DNA of 64,000 bases from Talpa occidentalis (GCF_014898055.3 NW_023601104.1:44451199-44515198); one strand, 5' to 3'. Positions 1-12,289 are shown, numbered from the stretch's first letter. Notes: generated by a model from the sequence alone, not told the origin. Program-made: numbers and translations.

Positions 1-426
1 TTCATAATCTATGTATTTTGTATTTTGGGATAAGATAATATTTGTTTTGAAGATGCGAATGGTGAAGTTTTCTCTTAGCTATCTCCATTAGTTTATTTGA
101 AATGCATCGCAGACTTAATTGTTTACAAATGTGTAGATTTCCTTTGTGGCCTTCCAACTGGTCAAAGAATATTTTTTAGTGACTTTGGTCTCAAATCCAT
201 CCTGTAACACTCTAGTTAATTGTGCAGTGAAAATAAAACTAGAATATCTTTTGAACTCAGTAGCTTTTCCCTGTTTCCTAATAATTCTCAAATTCATTTA
301 TAATATTTGAATTTTATATGATTCTTGCATTATGAAGCTTGACTTTGTTTTTCTTATTAAAATTTGTGTTGTCATATTACAGTGGTTGTGTATAATACTT
401 ATTATGCAGATATTAATACAGATATT
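1..426. other. Unannotated AT-rich sequence
   Basis: I see no gene, clear repeat family or RNA in this stretch. The short ORFs here are chance openings in AT-rich DNA. Confidence 0.5.
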
Positions 427-719
427 AAAACAGATACATATTTATTTATTTATTTTAAAAGATTTATTTATTTATATAAAAACCGGGTTACAGGACAGAT
501 TCACAGGAGGGTGAGAGGATTCACCAGAGAGAGCAGGGAACACAATAGGTAGAGACAGAATACACTGCTGAGGCGAGACAGGAGAGGTCTGCCGTGCCAT
601 GTGGGCCCCTCACAGGCCGGCTAGGATCGAACCGAAGCTGCAGAAGGTGCAGACAGCTTCATAGTGCTGTGCTCAACTGCCTGCGCCATCAGGGGAGGCC
701 CAAAACGGATACATATTTA
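427..719 (-). mobile_element. tRNA-derived SINE with 18-bp TSD
   Basis: The SINE body is 445-701, read on the minus strand. Its tRNA-like head lies at the high-coordinate end (about 640-701) and its A-rich tail at 445-480 (plus-strand tttatttattta). The flanks 427-444 (aaaacagatacatattta) and 702-719 are an 18-bp target-site duplication with one mismatch, which proves L1-type retroposition. The body diverges from the youngest copies here (for example 54534-54865) and has small deletions, so it is a middle-aged insertion. A B-box-like ggttcgatcc is still recognisable on the minus strand. Confidence 0.9.
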
Positions 720-2884
720 ATGACAAGTAATCTAAATTATGTTTCCATCCACATTTTAAACATTTTAAAATATGCTTTACATGAAATTTTCTTAATAAAA
801 AAATTCAATGCACTTATAAAAAATACAAGAAAATTTCCTGTTTGATAATGTAACATATATGTTAACTTTATTCTGATAAGTTATCTGTCCCTTCTCAGTT
901 TCCAACAACTCTCAGTTTCTCTTGAATGGTTCTTGCAGTTTTAGAGAAATTGCTTCAACACTAGACTTCAGGAGTGGAGTGTGTAGGCTAAAATAAGTAT
1001 CACATTCCATACCCCTAACCTAGTTTAGGAGTAATGTGTGACTGAAGTTATTCCAATTACATTAAGTAGCAGAAACTCTGTTAGGAATATTGGGATTAAG
1101 AGGTGTGCTTTCTCATAATTGTTTTTTAAAAAGTAGTATAAAATATGTAGAATTATCTGATCTGAAGGGGTAGGTGGGCCACAATAGGGCCAGTACCACA
1201 TATATTAGTTAGCTTGCATTAAACTACGATGCTTAACAATTATCTTTCAAATCTGAATTGCGTATAATAGCAGAATTATACTCGTTCACTCATTATATGT
1301 CAGCTTCAGGCCACTGTTGGTCAGTAACAACTCTGCCCTTTTTTCAGGTTTTTTTTTTTTTTTCCATTTGAGGATTTTGGTGGAAGAAGCAGTTCCGATT
1401 TGGGCCATGCAATGCTCATGTCATAAATAAAAGAACTAGTAAGTGAGCCAGAATAACTCAAGTGTTCAGAGTTTTTGTTCGGTCATGGCACACTTTCCAT
1501 ACATTCACCTTCCATTAGCCAAAGCAAATCATACAGCTAAGTCCAAGATTAATTCAGCAAGGTAATTAGAATTTTAATGAATAAATTCAATTTGTTTAGG
1601 TCTAGCTGGTGTAACTTTCTGGAATTTTGTACCTACCAAGAGATAATGGTTATTTTAAAAAGTAAAGTACAGTTAAATGTTATTAAAAGTTAGTTTTTAG
1701 TCTTAATTACTCAGAGAAAAATGATGTCGTTTTAAATAATGATTTGCCTTTGGTTTTAATGAGAGAAATATGCAGGAAGGAGTTCTGAAACATCCAGTGG
1801 AACTTCTCTAAATTTACCAAATGTTTCTCCAGATGTCTGTAAGTGTCAAATTAAACTTGCAAATTATTTTGCTTCATGTGGGGTTTTTAATTGAAGAATC
1901 ACTCATTTTCTTCTTTCTTCAAAATTCCTGACACTTGGTAATTGATGAGATTATAGAGGAAAACTTCCTTCTAACAAAGTTATGTACTTGCCTTTTCAGT
2001 ACAGGAATGCCCTTGCAGCTTCCCACCTGCATGTGTGCTGGTGAATGGCACCTATTTTAAATAGTGTTTCCATGTTCCTTTCTCAACAGGTTATGTGAAT
2101 AGAAAAATTACATTTAATCATATTTTTCCTTCTAAAATTTTATACCACGCATGGTCTAAAACTCTTACATCTGACTCCAGATTTAATTTTTGGCTTATTT
2201 AAATATAACTTTCTGAAGTCAAATATCTGTCTGAAAATTAGTCCTTCCTTAAATTTTGTTATGAAAATAAATGATGGAGGTGGTAGAGATGTTTTTTTAT
2301 TGCTTTATGTATTAATTTTAAGATATTTAAATATAAAGGTTTGGAAACAGGTGGAAAGGAAAAAAATTATGAAAATAGGATGTTGGGATGCAAGTAGAAA
2401 TTGATTCTGCTTAATTTATGCTAATAAAGTGTTAGGTAACTCACACAAACATCATGAAAGAAAAGAATTTCCAGAATTAGGTTGGATCTCAGGAAATCTG
2501 CACAGTCAAGATCTTACTACAAAAAGTCTTTGCTTTATCTATCAACAGGCAATTGTCATAGTTTTCGCCAAGCATATGATGGTGCTAGCCTTATATTATT
2601 GCACACTATCTGTCCTGCTTCTAGATTCCACATTTTTGAATATTTGCTTTATGGCATGCCATTAGCCTTTCAATTCCTTGACAGTTGCTCCATATAACCT
2701 CTAGCTGACCAGTTATGTTCATGTCACTCCCGCAGTGTTCATTTTGTTGGGCATTAGCTACCAGTATATGAAAGTGTGTCTCGCTTGACGTGTTTTCACA
2801 TCTAGAATTAGGAATGTGGTCCAATGCAGTAATGAAAACATGGAACCACAGTGGAAAAGAGGTTTAGCACTTTTAAAGGGGAAT
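720..2884. other. Unannotated intergenic sequence
   Basis: AT-rich DNA with a T-tract near 1350. I recognise no repeat family or coding segment. The ORFs of 60-80 codons near 2430-2820 overlap on both strands, show no family resemblance and are best treated as chance. Confidence 0.5.
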
Positions 2885-3425
2885 TAAAGATGTATTATAT
2901 CCTATGATTTGGCAATCCCAATTCTGTTTGCGTACTCTATAAATAACTTTGCATTTGTACTTCACATGTTCACAGTAGCATCTTATCCTAATAACCCCAA
3001 ACTGAAAACAACTCAAATGCTCATCAATAGTAAAATTTTAACATTTTGGTATTTCATAGGATACTATGTGATACATCTCTTAATATCAATAAACATATGC
3101 ATAATACTGAGTGAAAGGAAAAAGTCAAACAGATGAATGGATAGGGGCAATAGGGTTTAAATTTTATACATTTGAAAATAGGAAAAGTCAAACTATTATC
3201 TAGGCATTCATAAATAGCAAAATATAAAACAAAAATTTTCATATAAAGCAGAATGGTGATTATCTCTAATGTGAAGAGAGAGAAATGTAATTATTAGGAA
3301 CATATAGGAGTTTTTAAAACTGGTAATGTGCTCTACTTCTGTAGTTGGGTTGACTGCTTATTTCTGTAGTTGACTTACACATTTCTGATTTTTGTAACAT
3401 ATTTTAAAATTAAAAAGTAAAAGGC
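2885..3425 (+). mobile_element. Old L1 (L1M-type) 3' end
   Basis: The sequence follows the 3' end of L1 ORF2 and the 3' UTR on the plus strand. It has the tract equivalent to 'isolated ORF2 C-terminus, tttggcaatccca...' near 2910, 'ttcacagtagcat' near 2969, 'actcaaatgctcatcaatag' at about 3010-3029, and 'gagtgaaaggaaaaagtcaaacag' near 3110. It ends in A-rich DNA near 3420. Heavy substitution and lost reading frames mark it as an ancient copy, far older than the 4.8-10 kb and 32.8-39.2 kb L1s. The subfamily cannot be fixed by eye. Confidence 0.65.
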
Positions 3426-3689
3426 ATTTAAAAACTATGGGGAAAAGTGCAATAATTATCTCTATATTCCTCTTGCCTTTTCTTTTGCTGGTTAGGGTGG
3501 TTCTTAGCAAATGTAGGACGGTTGTAAATTGGGGTAGGAAAGTAGTTTAAGTGAGAGGAGAATCTATACCTTAGAAAGTCTCAGTGGGTCCCTCATCTCA
3601 GTTGAGAAACATATAGCTAAAATCCCCAGTCTCTAACATTAATGAGCACATGTGAGAGACACAGCAAGACTGAAGTTATAATATCTAGG

Positions 3690-4775
3690 CAGGATTAAAA
3701 TAAAAAAAGAGATATTGAGAAGAATGTATATTCTGCTGTTTGTGGGTAGAATTTCCTATTAATGTTAATTAACCTGATCCAACATGTTGGCATTGTTCAG
3801 TTCACGTACATCTTTACTAAATTTTTCTCTATACATCACTGAGAAGTGTTGAAGTCTCCAACTATAATTGAGAATTTATTTCTTCTTTTAATTCTGTAAG
3901 TTTTCGTTTGATGTATTTTGTAGTCCTATTAGGTGATACACATTTAATATTAGCATATCTTCTTGATGAATTAAGAAGATATGTTTTTTATGAATTAAGA
4001 AGATACATTATAATGCCCTCCTTTATCCCTGGTAACTTCTCTGCTTTAAAGAATATTTTGTTAGTTTGTAATATAATCATTCTAACTACTTTCAATTAAT
4101 GTTTGATAGCATAGCTTTCTCTACTCTTTTATTTTACTGTGTTATTATACTTGCAGTTTTTATAGACAGATTATAGGTGGGTCTCGTTTATCTGTTCTGA
4201 CAATCTCTCTTTTAATATTTAAGTCACTTATATATGATTGTTGCTATGTTTGGACTTAGGTTTGTCATGATAGACCTATTTAAAACTTGCTTTATATTAC
4301 TTCTATTATTCATTCCTCTATTTTACCTTTCTTCTGGGTTATTTAAAAGTTATTTAACATTATTTTCATTTATTTTGGTGACTTTGGCAATATATCTTTT
4401 ATTTTTTGAGTTGCTCTCGTGGTTATATAATACTTTTCACAATTTTCTTTGAATCAACATTTTACTACTTAAATTGTAATACAGACATCATAATACCTTA
4501 TTGCCTTCCATTTATACTGTAGTTTGCTTATATGCTATGTCTTTTTCCATTACTGAAGAAATTTTTCACTGAATATAGAATTCTGGGTTGGATTCTTTTT
4601 AGAACTTTAAAAATGCCATGCCTTCATTGTTTTTGATGAGAAATCTGCATCACATGAATCATTGTTCTCTGCATAGGTAATGTACTGTTTTGTCTGACTG
4701 AAGTTTTGGATTTTTTTGCTTTTGGTCTTTATCGTACAATAATTTGATTATGATACATATGGACATGGATTTCTT
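3690..4775 (-). mobile_element. Ancient L1, ORF2 endonuclease/ORF1 part, antisense (left half)
   Basis: On the plus strand this reads as antisense L1. Landmarks are 'gtgttgaagtctccaactata' near 3847 (ORF2 endonuclease region), 'gtttgatgtattttgtagtcc' near 3906, 'ataggtgggtctcg' near 4173, and 'agaattctgggttggattc' near 4579 (ORF1/inter-ORF region). It stops at 4775, where the younger L1 (4776-9978) landed. The same element resumes at 9994, because both flanks carry the 15-bp TSD ggacatggatttctt. No open frame survives. Confidence 0.7.
3955..4005. repeat. Inverted repeat plus short duplication inside old L1
   Basis: Arms 3955-3964 (atatcttctt) and 3973-3982 (aagaagatat) are perfect complements around an 8-base loop. 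The block at 3966-3981 is repeated 24 bp downstream at 3990-4005. It probably arose by replication slippage within the decayed L1. No function is suggested. Confidence 0.6.
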
Positions 4776-4963
4776 TTTTTATTTTTTATTATAAAGTTTA
4801 TTTTTATATTCCCCATACAATTGCAACCCCCTTATTTTGACCCCAATCCCTCCCCTCTCCGGCCCCTACCCCCCATAGAGTATCTCTGGTTCATAGTTGT
4901 TTGTTGATTTTGATTTTTACTTTCTTATAGTTATTCTTCTTCCTGGTCCCTTATTTAAGTATT

Positions 4964-7900
4964 CTAGATTCCTGCTATGAGTGAGACCATCTGGTATTTT
5001 TCTTTTTCTTTCTGGCTTATTTCGCTGAGCATGATCCCTTCCAGCGCCATCCATGTTGCTGCAAATTGCATGTGTTTATCTTTTTTGAATGCTGAGTAAT
5101 AGTCCATGGTGTATATATGCCACATCTTCTTGATCCAGTCATCTTTTTTGGGCATTTGAGTTGTTTCCAAAGCTTAGCTATTGTAAATAGTGCTGCTATA
5201 AACATAGGGGTGCCGGTGCCCTTTGGAATTGATGTTTCTGTGTCCTTTGGGTAAATACCTAGGAGTGGAATTGCTGGATTATATGGAAGCTCTATGTTTA
5301 GTAGGTCCAGAAATCTCCACACAGCTCTCCATAGTGGTTGGACCAGTTTGCACTCCCACCAACAGTGCAGAAGAGTTCCTTTTTCTCCACAACCTCGCCA
5401 ACACTTGTTGTTGCTAGTTTTTTTAATATGTGCCTTTCTCACTGGTGTAAGATGGTATCTCATGGTAGTTTTGATTTGCATTTCCCTGATTACAAGTGAT
5501 GTTGAACATTTTTTCATATGCCTGTTGGCCATTTGCATTTCCTCTTCAGAGAAGTTTCTTTTTAGCTCTTCTGCCCATTTTTTGACTGGATTATTTGCTT
5601 TGTTTTTGTTGAGTCTCATCAGCTCTTTGTAGATTTTTGTGATCAGTCCTTTATCATTAGTGTTGGGTGCAAAAATGTTCTCCCAGTCAGTGGGTTTCTC
5701 TTTGTTTGGTTATTGTCTCTTTTGCTGTGCAGAAGCTCTTTAATTTGATGTAGTCCTAGCTGTTTATCCTTGCTTTCACTATCACCGCTTTGTGTGATGT
5801 GTCTGTAAGGATGTCTTTGATGTGCATATCATGTAGTGTTTTGCCTATATTTCCTTCTATGTATTTTATGGTTTCAGGTCTTATGTCTAGTTCTTTAATC
5901 CATTTTGAGTTGGTTTTTGTGTATGGTGTGAGGTAGTAGTCAAGCTTCATTCTTTTGCATGTAGCAACCCGGTTTTCCCAGCACCATTTATTGAACAAAC
6001 TTTCTTTGCTCTGATGCATATTCTTTGCTCCTTTGTCAAAGATTAGTTGACCATAAATCTGTGGGTTTTTTCTGGATTTTCTATACGATTCCATTGGTCT
6101 ATGTGTGTGTTCTTGTTCCAATACCATGCAGTTTTGATGGTTATGGCTTTGTAGTGTAGTTTGAAGTCTGGGAGTGTGATGCCTCCATTCCCTTCATTTT
6201 TTTTTTTCAGTAGAGCTTTGGCTATTCAGGGTTTTTGGTGATTCCATATGAATTTCATCAATAATTGTTCTATTTCTTTGAAGAATGCCATTGAGATTTT
6301 GATTGGAATAGCATTGAATCTGTATATTGCTTTTGGTAGGATGGCCATTTTAATAATGTTTATTCTTCCAATCCATGAGCAGAGGATGTCTTTCCATTTC
6401 TTTGCGTCTTCTTCTATTTCTTTTAATAGTGTTTTATAATTTTCTTTGTATAGGTCCTTTACCTCTTTTGTTAGATTTATTCCCAAGTATTAGATTTTTT
6501 TATTTTGATAATAAAAGGGATGGTTTTTTTGATTTCTTCTTCTTCAGATTTATTGTTTGTGTATAGGAAGGCTACTGACTTTTGCGTGTTGATTTTGTAT
6601 CCTGCCACTTTACTGAATTGATTGATGAGTTGAATTAGTTTTTCTGTGGAGTTTTTGGGGTTCTCTATGTATATTATCATATCATCTGCAAATAGTGATA
6701 GTTTGACTTCTTTTCCTATTTGGATTCCTTGGATGTCTTTCTCTTGTCTTATTGCTCTGGCTAGGACTTCCAGTATTATATTGAAAAGCAGTGGTGAGAG
6801 TGAACATCCTTGTCTTGTTCCAGATCTTAATGGAAATGCTTTCAGCTTTTCACCATTGAGGATGATACTGGCTGTTGGCTTGTCATAGATGGCCTTTATG
6901 ATGTTGAGGTATGTTCCTTGTATCCCAAGAATTTCAAGGGCTTTTATCATGAATGGGTGTTGCACTTTGTTGAAAGCTTTCTCAGCATCAATTGATATTA
7001 TCATATGGTTTTATATATCTTTTTGTTGATGTGTTGGATAACATTGATTGATTTTCGGATGTTGAACCATCCTTGCGTCCCTGGAATGAATCCTAATTGG
7101 TCTTGATGAATTATCTTATGGATACATTGTTGGATTCTGATAGCTAAAATTTATTGAGGATTTTTGCATCAGTGTTCTTTAGGGAGACTGGCCTGTAGTT
7201 TTCCTTTTTTGTGTTGTCCTTATTCGGTTTTGGTATTAGTGTAATGTTGGCTTCGTAGAACATGTTTGGTATTGTCCCTTCCTTCTCAATTTTTTGGAAG
7301 AGTTTGTGAAGGATAGGCACTAATTCGTCTCTGAATGTTTGGTAGAATTGATTTGTAAATCCATCAGGTCCTGGGCTTTTGTTTTTGGGGAGGTTTTTGA
7401 TTACCGTTTCAATTTTGCGGCTTGTAATTGGTCTGTTTAGGTGTTCTATTTCTTCTTTATCTAGCTTTGGGTGATTGTAGAGTTGTAGGAATTTGTCCAT
7501 CTCCTCTAGATTGTTGAACTTGTTTCCATATAACTGTTCATAGTAGTTACTAATTATTCTTTTGATTTCTGCTGTGCCCGTTGTGATTTCTCCTCTTTCA
7601 TTTATGATCCTGTTTATTTGTGCTTTCTCCCTTTCTTCCTTTGTGAGGCTGTCTAGGGATTTGTCTATTTTTTTTTTTTATTTTTTCGAAGAACCAGCTC
7701 TTGGTTTCATTGAGCTTTTGAATTGTTTTTTCAGTTTCAATTTCATTTAATTTTGCTTTGATTTTTATTATTTCTTTTCTTCTACTGGTTTTGAGGTTTT
7801 TTTGTTGTTCTTTTTCTAGATCTTTGAGCTTCGAGATTAGGTTGTTTCTTTGAGTTCTTTCTTGTTTCTTGATGTGAGCCTCTATTGCTATATATTTTCC

Positions 7901-8786
7901 TCTTATTACTGCTTTTGCTGTATCCCATACATTTAGGAAATTAGTGTCCTCCTTGTAATTCAATTCAAAGAATTTTTTAATTTCTTCTTTGATCTCCTCT
8001 TTAGTTCAGTGGTATTCCAGAAGTGTGGGTTTCAATCTCCACGAGGTAGGAGAGTTCCTTGCCTTCTTTTTATGGTTTATTTCTAGTTTGATGCCTTCAT
8101 GGTCAGAAAAGATGGTTGGTATGATTTCAGTCTTGTTGTATCTGTTGATGTTTGTCTTGTTTCCCAGTATGTGATCAATCCTGGAGAATGATCCGTGTGC
8201 ACTTGAGAAAAATGTGTACTAAGATTTTTTTGGGTTTAGTGTTCTATAGATGTCTGTTAAGCCCAAGTGCTCTAGATCCTTATTTAGAGCTTTAGTGTCT
8301 TTACTTATTTTTTGTCTCATTGATCTATCCATTGTTGATAGTGGTGTGTTGAAGTCTCCCACTACGTATGTGTTTTCTCTGATGTCTGTTTTCAGAGATG
8401 ACAATAGTTGTCTGATATATTTTGGTGCTCCTTTGTTTGGTGAATATATGTTAATGAGTGTTATTTCTTCTTGAAGTATTGTCCCCTTGATCATGATGAA
8501 GTGACCACTGAGGTCTCTTTTTATCTTTTTGATTTTGAAATCTGTTTTATCTGATATAAGTATAGCTGTTCCTGCTTTCTTTTTTGGTCCATTTGCTTGT
8601 GGGACTGTTTTCCATCCTTTGACTTTGAGTCTATTTTTGTCTTTTGTAGATAAATGTGTTTCCTGGAGACAGCAAAAGGTTGGGTTTTGTTTCTTAATCC
8701 AGCCTGCAACTCTGTCTTTTTATTGAAGAGTTTAGTCCATTTACATTTAGAGTTAATATTGATATGTTAGCATCTGTATTTGCCAT
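4964..8786 (-). pseudogene. L1 ORF2 remnant (endonuclease-RT-Cys domain), frameshifted
   Basis: This is the decayed ORF2 of the 4.8-10 kb L1. The ATG equivalent lies at 8786-8784, in the same context as the full-length copy, and the C-terminus ends ...MVSLIAGI at 4964. Fragments in several frames recover the endonuclease region (VVGDFNTPLS near 8360), the reverse transcriptase core with the FADD catalytic motif ([14 protein letters not shown], about 6660-6710) and the cysteine-rich C-terminus (CWRGCG...HCWWEC, about 5350). A 2-bp loss near 8718, about 70 bp inside the gene, already breaks the frame. At least seven fragments are needed to cover what would be a protein of about 1,275 residues, so no activity is expected. 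Confidence 0.92.
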
Positions 8787-8859
8787 TGTGTTTGTCTTTC
8801 CTTTGATTTTATTTATTCTTTTAAATAATTTTGGGGTTTTTTTTGGCCTTCTTTCATTG

Positions 8860-9796
8860 TTATTCGTCCCTCTGAGGTTCTGGCTTTAGGACTCCTTGTA
8901 GTATTTTTTGGAGTGGGGGTTTAGTCGTAATGAAATTCCAGATTTTCTGTTTGTCTGGGAAGGTCCTTATTCTTTCTTCATAGAGGAAGGGAGAGCTTTG
9001 TGGGATAGAGTATTCTTCATTGGTATCTGTTTTCTTGGAGTCTGTTGACTGTGTCCCTCCACTCTCTCCTTGCCCGTAGTGTTTCTTCGGAGAATTCTGA
9101 TGTCATTCTGATTGGTTTTCCTTTGAATGTTATCTGTTTCTTCCCTCTTGTCAGCTTCATTATTTTTTCCTGTCCTAGATTCTTGGGAGCTTTACTATTA
9201 TGTGTCTTGCTGTATTTTTCCTTTTGTTGTGGAAGTTTGGTGTTCTTCTTTCTTCTTGTATATCAATTTTCAGCTCCTTCTTCACATTTGGGAATTCTCT
9301 TCAATTATCTCCTTGAATATTTTCTCTGTTCCTACATCTCTCTCCTCTCCTTCTAGGATTCCTATAACTCTTATATTTCCTTTCCTCATGGTGTCAGATA
9401 GTTCCCGAAGTCTTTCTTCAGTCTTTTTCCTTCGTACTTCTCTTTCCTTTTCTGTTTGGGTTCTTCTTATTTCTCTGTCTTCAAGAGTACTTATTCTTTC
9501 TTCCATTTCTTCTATTCTGCTTTCACTGCTTTCCCCAGAGTTCTTTAGTGCCTCCATTAATTCTTTGATCTCCTGCATTTCTTTTACTTCCCTCTTTAGG
9601 GACTCAATCTCATTCTTCTGATCATTGATTATTTTTCCCTTATCATTGTTTCCCTTTATGACTTCTGTCAGTTTTTTTAATCATGGCAATTTTAAATTCT
9701 CTTTCTGCAAGGCTCAGAAGTTCTTCCAAGTTACTGTCGTTGCAATCTGGGGGTTGGTTTTCTTTTTGTGGTGTGCTTTTTTCCTGAGGAGTTGCT
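8860..9796 (-). pseudogene. L1 ORF1 remnant lacking its N-terminus
   Basis: The equivalent of the ORF1 stop is at 8862-8860. An open fragment at 9578-9282 retains the coiled-coil segment (MQEIKELMEALKNSG...) and the start of the RNA-binding domain (NIRVIGILEGEE). Compared with the intact ORF1 at 36952-37980, the N-terminal part and start codon are missing: at about 9793 the sequence passes directly into 5' UTR-like DNA that lies about 280 bp further upstream in the complete copy. The ORF1 protein normally binds L1 RNA as a trimer; this copy cannot encode it. Confidence 0.85.
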
Positions 9797-9993
9797 GGGT
9801 GCCCGCTCCCGCTCTGGGCTCGGACTACAGGCGAGAAGGGGCCTTGTGTGGACGAACTTCCCAGCTCACCTCTGGCTCCTCAGGGACCCTTCTGCCAGTT
9901 TTAAGCAGTCTTTACTGAAGAAATGTCCCTGTTCTAAAATGGTGATGTGGGACGCACTCCCTGCACGCCTTGTCTGCTGGACATGGATTTCTT

Positions 9994-11455
9994 ATGTTTA
10001 TCCTATTTTAATCTCACTTCTTGAATTGATAGAGATCATAATTTGAGATTATTGTGACTGTTTTTGCTTCAGATTTTTTTTAGCTTGCAGTTTTTCTTCT
10101 TTCATTAACTTATGACAGAATGTTAAACTTTATATTTTATTATCCCATGATCTCTGTGGAACAGCTCATTTTTAAAAACAATTTTTATGTACTGTGCACA
10201 TTGGATAATTTCTGTTGATCTGGCTTCAAGTGTATTGACTCCTCTGTTCTCTATTCTGCCATTGAGTCTGTACAGAGGTGTTTTTTATGTGATTATATTT
10301 TTTGATTACAAGTTTCCATTTGGTTCTTCTTCATATCTTCTATTTATTTATTGAGATTTTCTGTTTTAAAATTTGTTTTAAAAGTGTACAAGATGGCAAA
10401 TTCAAAATTTTTATTTTGGCTGCTTTAAAGTCCTTGTTAGATTGTGCCAACATCTGTGTCATGTTGGTGTTGGCATCTGTTGTTTGTCTTTTCCCATGTG
10501 AGATGAGGTTTTCCTGGTTCTTCATATGCCAATTAGTTTTGGATTGTATCCTAGACATTTTGATTTTGATATTATAAGGCTTTTTAGCTTGTTTAATCCT
10601 ACTGAGAGTATATACATTAATATGTTCTAGCAGATAAGCAACCTGTTTATATTCAGGCCACAAGTTCTATCTAATTTCTATCTAATATGGGTTGTATTTC
10701 TATTATCAGTTTAGTGTTTTAGACTTTTGTATTGCTTTATGGATTTATGCCACTCGTTGTTCAGCTTTGAATGTGGGTGGTGGTCTAGTCATTAATTCAG
10801 TTATTGAAGTCTTTGGTATCCACACCTATGCAGCTGGGAATGAGCTCTGAAGTACTTAAACAGCTTTTGGGGGTTGTTTCTGTGACTACTTTGTTCTCTG
10901 TCATCACCCTGGTACTTTACAATTCCCTGGGACTTTCCTTTTTATTGCATAGGCATAAACTTTGTATTCCAGGTATTCTGCTCTATGGCATACTTCCATT
11001 TTTGAGTCTGAATCCAGTATCAAATGATTTGAGGACACAGGGAGGAAAAAAAAAAGTATTAGGGGTTGATCCCACCACCTTGGAACTACAACTCCACTAA
11101 ACTAAGAGGAAGGTTACCCTCCCTCAGGATTTTGACTCTTTTGGGTTCCTGTGGCTACCACTGTTACCCCTGCCACAAGTTTATTGGGGGCTTGCTCATG
11201 AAAGAAAAGAGAAAACGAGAATTTCTGCATTATCTCTGAGTCAGAATTCTAAGGTCTTTCCTGAAGTTCTGCCTGTTTCATGGTTTTAAATTCTGGGGAT
11301 CTGACTGAAATAAATTCTAGCCAAAGGAGATCAGGAGGAAAAAAAAGTGGAAATTATACCACTGATATGGTGACACTTTTACTTCTGGTGATATCTGACC
11401 TACCTGTTCTACTCACTCTTTGGAGTTTTCAAATACCTACTTATGATTTCTGTCC
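9994..11455 (-). mobile_element. Ancient L1, ORF1/5' part, antisense (right half)
   Basis: This continues the element interrupted at 4775. The plus strand reads antisense L1 with phrases typical of old mammalian L1 ORF1/5' regions: 'gtccttgttagattgtgccaac' near 10430, 'tttcctggttcttcatatgcc' near 10511, 'ttggattgtatcctagacatt' near 10540. It fades near 11450 without a clear end. No coding capacity is left, and the 98-codon plus-strand ORF at 10804-11100 is antisense chance. Confidence 0.55.
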
Positions 11456-11664
11456 AGGTTTATAGTTGCATTCAGTGAGAAAGATTCCATCTTATCTGGA
11501 ACTCCAAAAGAATAAGTTGATACTGTGTAATTAAAAATAGTGCTTTAAAAATATAGAACTTCTTAGAGTTATTGATGCTACCAGAGAGAAGGAAATTTAA
11601 GATGTAGTGTAACTCAAAATATAATTCAAACCTCATTTCATCCAAACAATATCCAAATAAAAAT

Positions 11665-12060
11665 TCAAAATATGCTTTTTGGGACGGTTTTTCCATTCAT
11701 CTTGATTCATGGCACTTTTAGTGCTGCTTTCTTCTGGAGAAGCATCCTTCTGTTAAGACCTTGCTTTTCTTCCTACAATATCGCAGAAGACATTGGTGCA
11801 GCCAACACAAAAAACTACCATCTGTGCATGGCTAAAGATGGTGATTTTACAGCATCCTGGGCATTTCATATCTATGAGGTAGGAATTAAGACTCTGCACC
11901 AGGTGCTTCTTCTGTTTTCTCCTCTTCTGGAGAAGGATGGTGGAGATCCTTTGCAAGCTGTAAAGGAAGTGTGTGGACAAAGGGGCAAGATCTCTGTTAA
12001 GATCTGGAGGAAATACCTCACAGGCATATTCTCCCCAGAAGTTGTTACTGCCAGAAAGGT
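11665..12060 (-). pseudogene. RPS27: RPS27 (ribosomal protein eS27) retropseudogene with intron-like block
   Basis: Read on the minus strand, 12060-12022 matches the RPS27 5' UTR and first two codons (ATG at 12027-12025, then CCT). A 64-nt block at 12021-11958 follows, starting GTGAGG and ending TTTACAG. At 11957 the coding sequence resumes (CTTGCAAAGGATCTC = LAKDL) and continues through the zinc-finger region (KCPGC...FSHAQ...FCVGC) to a C-terminus ending in KQH-stop, then the RPS27-like 3' UTR (atgaatcaagatgaatgg). RPS27 is a small-subunit ribosomal protein whose gene has a tiny first exon ending just after the start codon, so the block sits where intron 1 would. Frameshifts and stops within the coding part show it is dead. 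There is no obvious poly(A) or TSD, so it is old. RPS27L is the alternative parent, but the 3' UTR favours RPS27. Confidence 0.88.
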
Positions 12061-12289
12061 TGGTGTGTCTACTTTGATCAAGTATTCACAGGATCATTTT
12101 GGGTAAAAGGGGAACAAAATATGCTCGAATAAGACCCTTCTTAACATCAACAAAATTATTTAATTATAGTGAGGAAGAGTGCAACTATTTTTTAATTTTG
12201 AGGCCTGAAAGTGGTGAGTATGGAGATACTTCACTAGGTCCTAGAATCAGGATACTCCAAAAAAGCAGAATCAGTAGTATGTATGTATT

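Larger units (their letters stand above)
4761..9993 (-). mobile_element. Young L1 retrotransposon, 5'-truncated, with 15-bp TSD
   Basis: A 5.2-kb L1 (body 4776-9978) runs on the minus strand between perfect 15-bp TSDs (ggacatggatttctt at 4761-4775 and 9979-9993). It carries the 3' UTR, a decayed ORF2, a decayed ORF1 and about 180 bp of 5' UTR-like sequence, and it is collinear and very similar to the full-length copy at 32832-39201. Its 3' end has the short form (gcaattgtatggggaatata then A-rich). It inserted into an ancient antisense L1, whose two halves flank it. Multiple frameshifts leave only ORF fragments, so it is inactive. Confidence 0.95.

Noticed and set aside
11672..12106. 144-codon plus-strand ORF
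   Set aside because: It is antisense to the RPS27 pseudogene. The minus strand matches RPS27 UTRs and coding sequence, so the plus ORF is a shadow.
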